Assembly (NCBI RefSeq): GCF_019550915.1 | Contig: NZ_JAHWCI010000006.1 | Location: 715,201 to 779,200 of the forward strand | Length of the DNA: 64,000 bases | From: Mumia sp. zg.B17 | GTDB taxonomy: Bacteria; Actinomycetota; Actinomycetes; Propionibacteriales; Nocardioidaceae | Direction: 5' to 3' | Shown here: positions 61,063-64,000 of the stretch, one piece after another | Numbering within the stretch: the first letter of the stretch is position 1 | Layout of the letters: each line of letters begins with the position of its first letter | Notes under the pieces: generated by a model | What the model was told of the DNA's origin: nothing | The model's database searches: none | Seen by the model: only the letters and a program-made list of their open reading frames with translations | Made by a program: the position numbers and the translations under genes

Positions 61063-63927
61063 GTGACGACCACGCCCCGCACCCGCCCGACCGTCGCGAT
61101 CGTCGGTGCCGGTGCCGCCGGCACGCTCGTCGCGCTGCACCTCGTCCGTACAGCGGGACGCCGCTCGACCGGCGTGGACGTGATCCTCCTCGACCCCGCC
61201 GACCGGTGGGGTCGAGGCCCTTCCTTCGGCACGCTCGACGACCAGCACCTCCTCAACGTCCCCGCCGCCGGCATGAGCGCGCTCCCCGAGGACCCCGCGC
61301 ACTTCGTCGCGTGGCGCACCCACGAGGACCCCGAGAACGGCAGCGACCCGGCGACCTTCGCACGCCGTCGCGAGTACGCCCGCTATCTCGACGAGACCTT
61401 GACGGAGACCCTTCAAGGCCCGCCCGGGGAGTTCGCCGCGGTGCGGCACGTCCGCTCGCGCGCCGTCGGCCTGCGCCGTACCGGGTCCGGGGTCGTCGTC
61501 GCCACGAGCGACGGCCGAGACGTGGCTGCGGACGCCGCCGTCGTGGCGACGGGACTCCCCGCCGCTGGGCACGCGTGGGCGCCGGAGGCACTGCGCGACT
61601 CGGCCTTCTTCGTCCCCGACCCGTGGGCCCCCGGCGCGCTCGACCCCGTACGCCGCGACCGCTCGGGTCCCGGCGACGTCCTGCTGGTCGGGACCGGACT
61701 CACGATGGTCGACGTGACCCTGTCCCTCACCGACGCGAGCAACCGGCCGGACCGTGTCGTGCGCGCGATCTCACGCAACGCACGCCTTCCTCGTGCGCAC
61801 GTCACCGGGCTCAAGCTCGCCGCGATCCCCGACGTCTCCGACTGGGGCAGCTCCCTCGCCGAGATCCGCGAGCACGTCGTCCAGCACCTTCAGGCGGTCG
61901 AGCGCGACGGAGGCGACTGGCGCCCCGGCGTCGACGGGCTCCGGTTCCGGATCTCCACGCTCTGGGGACGGCTGAACGACGAGGACCGCGCCGAGTTCCT
62001 GGCCTCGGACGCCGGTGCCTGGAATGTCCTGCGCCACCGGATGCCGCCCTCAAGTGCCACGCTCGTGGAGGGCATGCGCGAGGCGGGCCGCCTCGTTCTG
62101 TCACCCGGGTCGGTCGTGGACGCCGAGCCGCTCCCACGCGGCGGTCTGCGCGTGACGGTCGCGGATCGCTCCAGCGACGAGCGCGACACGGTGGAGACGA
62201 CGCACGACGTCGGCTGGGTCGTGAACTGTACGGGCCCGCAGGGCGACGTCCGGCTGCTCGGCGACCCCTTCCTCGACGACCTCCTCCGCCCTCGCGGTGG
62301 CGCATCGAGCGCGGTCGTGTCGACCGCGGGCATGGGATTCCGCACCGACGGGGGCCGCTTGATCGACTCCGAGGGTCGTGCCGACGCACCGGTGTGGACC
62401 CTCGGCGCACTGCGGCGGGGCGAGCTCTGGGAGTCGACGGCTGTGCCTGAGATCCGGAGCCAGGCCCTCGCCGTCGCCACCGGCGTCCTCGACGCGATCG
62501 CCCCGCTCCCCCGACGTCTTGCCGACGGTCGTGTCGTGAGCGGCCATCACCCCGCCGCTCGCCCGCGCGACCCGCTCGGACTGCCGATCTCGACGACGGC
62601 CGAGGCCGCGACGGCGTACAACGCGGGCCTCGAGCGCCTCATGCGCCTCCAGGACGACGCGGACGCCCCGCTCCGCGAAGCGGTCGCGCTCGACCCCGGC
62701 TTCGCGCTGGGGCACGCGACCCTTGCCCTACTAGGCCATGAGGCGGGAGCCGACGCGGACGTGCAGGCGTCGCTGGACGCAGCGCGCGAGGCCGTGCGCC
62801 AGCGGGGCGACGAGCGCGAGCGCAGCCTCGTCGACGTCGTCGGACAGCGGGTCAAGGACGTCCGCAACAAGGGCGCCCGGGCGCTGATGAACCACATCGC
62901 GGCGCACCCCCGAGACATCCTCGCCGTCTCCGCCGCGGTGCCGACGATCGCGTTCTCCGGCGTCACCGACGTGCAGCAGGAAGCGTGGGACCTGGTCGAG
63001 GGACTGGCCCCTGCCTACGGCGACCACTGGTGGTACATCTCGTTGCTCGCCTTCACCCGTCAGGACCAGAGCCGGTTCGAGGAGGCAGGGCTGCTGGCCG
63101 AGAGCGCGCTCTCGTGCGAGCCTTCCTCGGGCCACGCCGTGCACGCCCAGACCCACGTCATGTACGAGACCGGGCAGCACGAGGCCGGTCGGGTCTGGCT
63201 CGACCACTGGGTCAACGAGAGCGGTCGGTCCGCAAGCCACCGTGCGCACTTCTCCTGGCACGCGGCCCTGCACGAGCTCGCGATCGGCGACACCGAGGCC
63301 GTACGCCGCCGCTACTACTCGCAGCTCGCTCCACCGACCGTCACCGGAGTTCGTGCTCTCGTGGACTCCGCCTCACTCCTGTGGCGCTGGCAGCTGACCA
63401 CGTCCGGCTGGGACGCTGCGGTCGCCCACGGCGTCCCGGGGGCAACGAGGACTGCCTTCGTCGGCGAGACCGCTCCGCCGCCGGTCGCGCCGGTGATCGA
63501 CGCCGCCGGGCCGGTGCTGGTCGACGCTCCGGAAACACCGTTCGTGGCCCTCCACTCCGCCATCGCGCTCGCCACCTCCGGTGACACCGCCCGGCTCGCG
63601 GCGCTCGCCCGGCACTGCCGCGGCTCGCGCGACGTGACCATCAGGACCGTCGTGGCGACGGTGTGCGACGCGCTCCTCCGCGCGGGTGAGGAGCGCTGGG
63701 ACGATGCCGTGACACTGCTGGAGGACACGCTGCCGGTGCTTGCGCAGGTCGGCGGATCGGCGGCACAGCGCGAGGTCGTCGAGGAGACGCTGCTGTTCTG
63801 CCTCGTCAACGCGGGTCATGCCGAGCGAGCGGGTGCCGTGCTCGACGCCCGGCTCGACCGCCGCGAGTCCCCTCTCGACGCCCGGCGTCGCGAATCGCTG
63901 GTCCTCCGCACGACCGTCGCCGGCTGA
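61063..63927 (+). CDS. FAD/NAD(P)-binding oxidoreductase fused to a TPR-domain (TTC38-like) protein
   Basis: 954 residues. Residues ~1-485: FAD-binding protein of the FAD_NAD_binding_9/HpnW-like type, with VAIVGAGAAGTLVALHLV at 10-27, WGRGPSFGTLDDQHLLNVPAAGMSA, a second dinucleotide site DVLLVGTGLTMVDVTLSL, WVVNCTGPQGD, and LWESTAVPEIRSQA. After a linker (RPRDPLGLPISTTAEAA), about 500-950 is a helical repeat domain: YNAGLERLMRLQDDADAPLREAVALDPGFALGHATLALLG, then WWYISLLAFTRQDQSRFEEAGLLAESAL, as in TTC38-like proteins. GTG start with GAGGAG 6 bases upstream. Each part is usually a separate gene. No partner or substrate visible. Confidence 0.88.
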   Translation: MTTTPRTRPTVAIVGAGAAGTLVALHLVRTAGRRSTGVDVILLDPADRWGRGPSFGTLDDQHLLNVPAAGMSALPEDPAHFVAWRTHEDPENGSDPATFARRREYARYLDETLTETLQGPPGEFAAVRHVRSRAVGLRRTGSGVVVATSDGRDVAADAAVVATGLPAAGHAWAPEALRDSAFFVPDPWAPGALDPVRRDRSGPGDVLLVGTGLTMVDVTLSLTDASNRPDRVVRAISRNARLPRAHVTGLKLAAIPDVSDWGSSLAEIREHVVQHLQAVERDGGDWRPGVDGLRFRISTLWGRLNDEDRAEFLASDAGAWNVLRHRMPPSSATLVEGMREAGRLVLSPGSVVDAEPLPRGGLRVTVADRSSDERDTVETTHDVGWVVNCTGPQGDVRLLGDPFLDDLLRPRGGASSAVVSTAGMGFRTDGGRLIDSEGRADAPVWTLGALRRGELWESTAVPEIRSQALAVATGVLDAIAPLPRRLADGRVVSGHHPAARPRDPLGLPISTTAEAATAYNAGLERLMRLQDDADAPLREAVALDPGFALGHATLALLGHEAGADADVQASLDAAREAVRQRGDERERSLVDVVGQRVKDVRNKGARALMNHIAAHPRDILAVSAAVPTIAFSGVTDVQQEAWDLVEGLAPAYGDHWWYISLLAFTRQDQSRFEEAGLLAESALSCEPSSGHAVHAQTHVMYETGQHEAGRVWLDHWVNESGRSASHRAHFSWHAALHELAIGDTEAVRRRYYSQLAPPTVTGVRALVDSASLLWRWQLTTSGWDAAVAHGVPGATRTAFVGETAPPPVAPVIDAAGPVLVDAPETPFVALHSAIALATSGDTARLAALARHCRGSRDVTIRTVVATVCDALLRAGEERWDDAVTLLEDTLPVLAQVGGSAAQREVVEETLLFCLVNAGHAERAGAVLDARLDRRESPLDARRRESLVLRTTVAG

Positions 63928-64000
63928 CACGAAGAAGCGGGGCGCGACCCCCCCGCGGGGGGGGCCGGCCCCGCGCGGGGGGGGTCGGCGGGGGGGGGCT
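63928..64000. other. Low-complexity G/C end of window
   Basis: After the stop codon the sequence degenerates into long G and C runs (e.g. 63,948-63,966 and 63,989-63,999) with no coding or RNA signal. A terminator hairpin may be present, but the runs look like a basecalling artefact at a contig end. Confidence 0.6.

Noticed and set aside
59862..62450. Long plus-strand open frame across the ClC and FAD-TPR genes
   Set aside because: Very Arg-rich and antisense or out of frame to two genes with intact motifs.

Overview
The window reads as a stretch of chromosome from a high-GC, Gram-positive actinobacterium. Codons end strongly in G or C, GTG starts are common, and genes are often joined by 4-base ATGA or GTGA overlaps. 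The gene set (LysX-type lysyl-phosphatidylglycerol synthase/lysyl-tRNA synthetase, LAL-type LuxR regulators, LigD-like PE-POL protein, Pnkp/Hen1) fits Actinobacteria. I infer the Nocardioidaceae/Propionibacteriales neighbourhood, but no marker here proves a genus. I saw no insertion sequence, integrase, CRISPR array or rRNA.

Layout. 1-5,607: histidine utilisation operon (hutH, hutU, an M20 amidohydrolase, hutF cut by the left edge) with a divergent IclR regulator and a palindromic candidate operator. 5,616-11,126: DinB-fold protein, MoxR-like AAA+ ATPase/VWA pair, and an APC-type amino-acid permease. 11,131-15,380: lysX with a DMT-type membrane protein. 15,439-18,468: three plus-strand membrane-protein genes (LssY-C-like, DUF998-like, DUF808-like). 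18,377-21,128: P450 with a divergent TetR and an inverted-repeat operator, then a DHFR-like reductase. 21,237-24,487: LOG-type phosphoribohydrolase, GH13 enzyme and LLM flavoprotein. 24,568-28,193: LigD-like repair protein, DUF318-type permease, alpha/beta hydrolase.

28,324-45,701: a regulator-rich accessory stretch. It holds two paralogous LAL-type LuxR regulators, each beside an alpha/beta hydrolase, ACC deaminase with a divergent GntR, a zinc-ribbon/SDR protein, azoreductase, a two-domain LLM-remnant/BBE flavoprotein followed by an LLM oxidoreductase, and a VOC / 55-residue protein / FAD-disulfide oxidoreductase operon. 46,206-52,170: SDR-fold protein, EamA transporter, CrtI-like oxidoreductase with TetR, MarR divergent from an SRPBCC protein across a 28-bp perfect palindrome, and a CmoM-like methyltransferase beside a decayed partial copy of itself.

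52,495-58,295: secreted alkaline phosphatase, then the Pnkp/Hen1 RNA-repair pair, in which Hen1 2'-O-methylates the 3' end of broken RNA and Pnkp heals and seals it. 58,410-59,570: two initiator tRNA-Met genes about 1 kb apart, enclosing a MarR gene and an FAD monooxygenase gene that have both lost their 5' parts at one junction. 59,586-63,927: ClC chloride-channel protein and an FAD-oxidoreductase/TPR fusion. The last ~60 bases are G/C homopolymer runs that look like a low-quality contig end.

Most likely to repay follow-up: the remnant locus between the tRNAs, the FAD-TPR fusion, the LLM-remnant/BBE fusion, the 55-residue operon protein, the methyltransferase duplication remnant, the non-canonical hut operon, and the long perfect operators. 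I did not find a convincing wholly new multi-gene system; the Pnkp/Hen1 pair is the clearest defined system and is already described.
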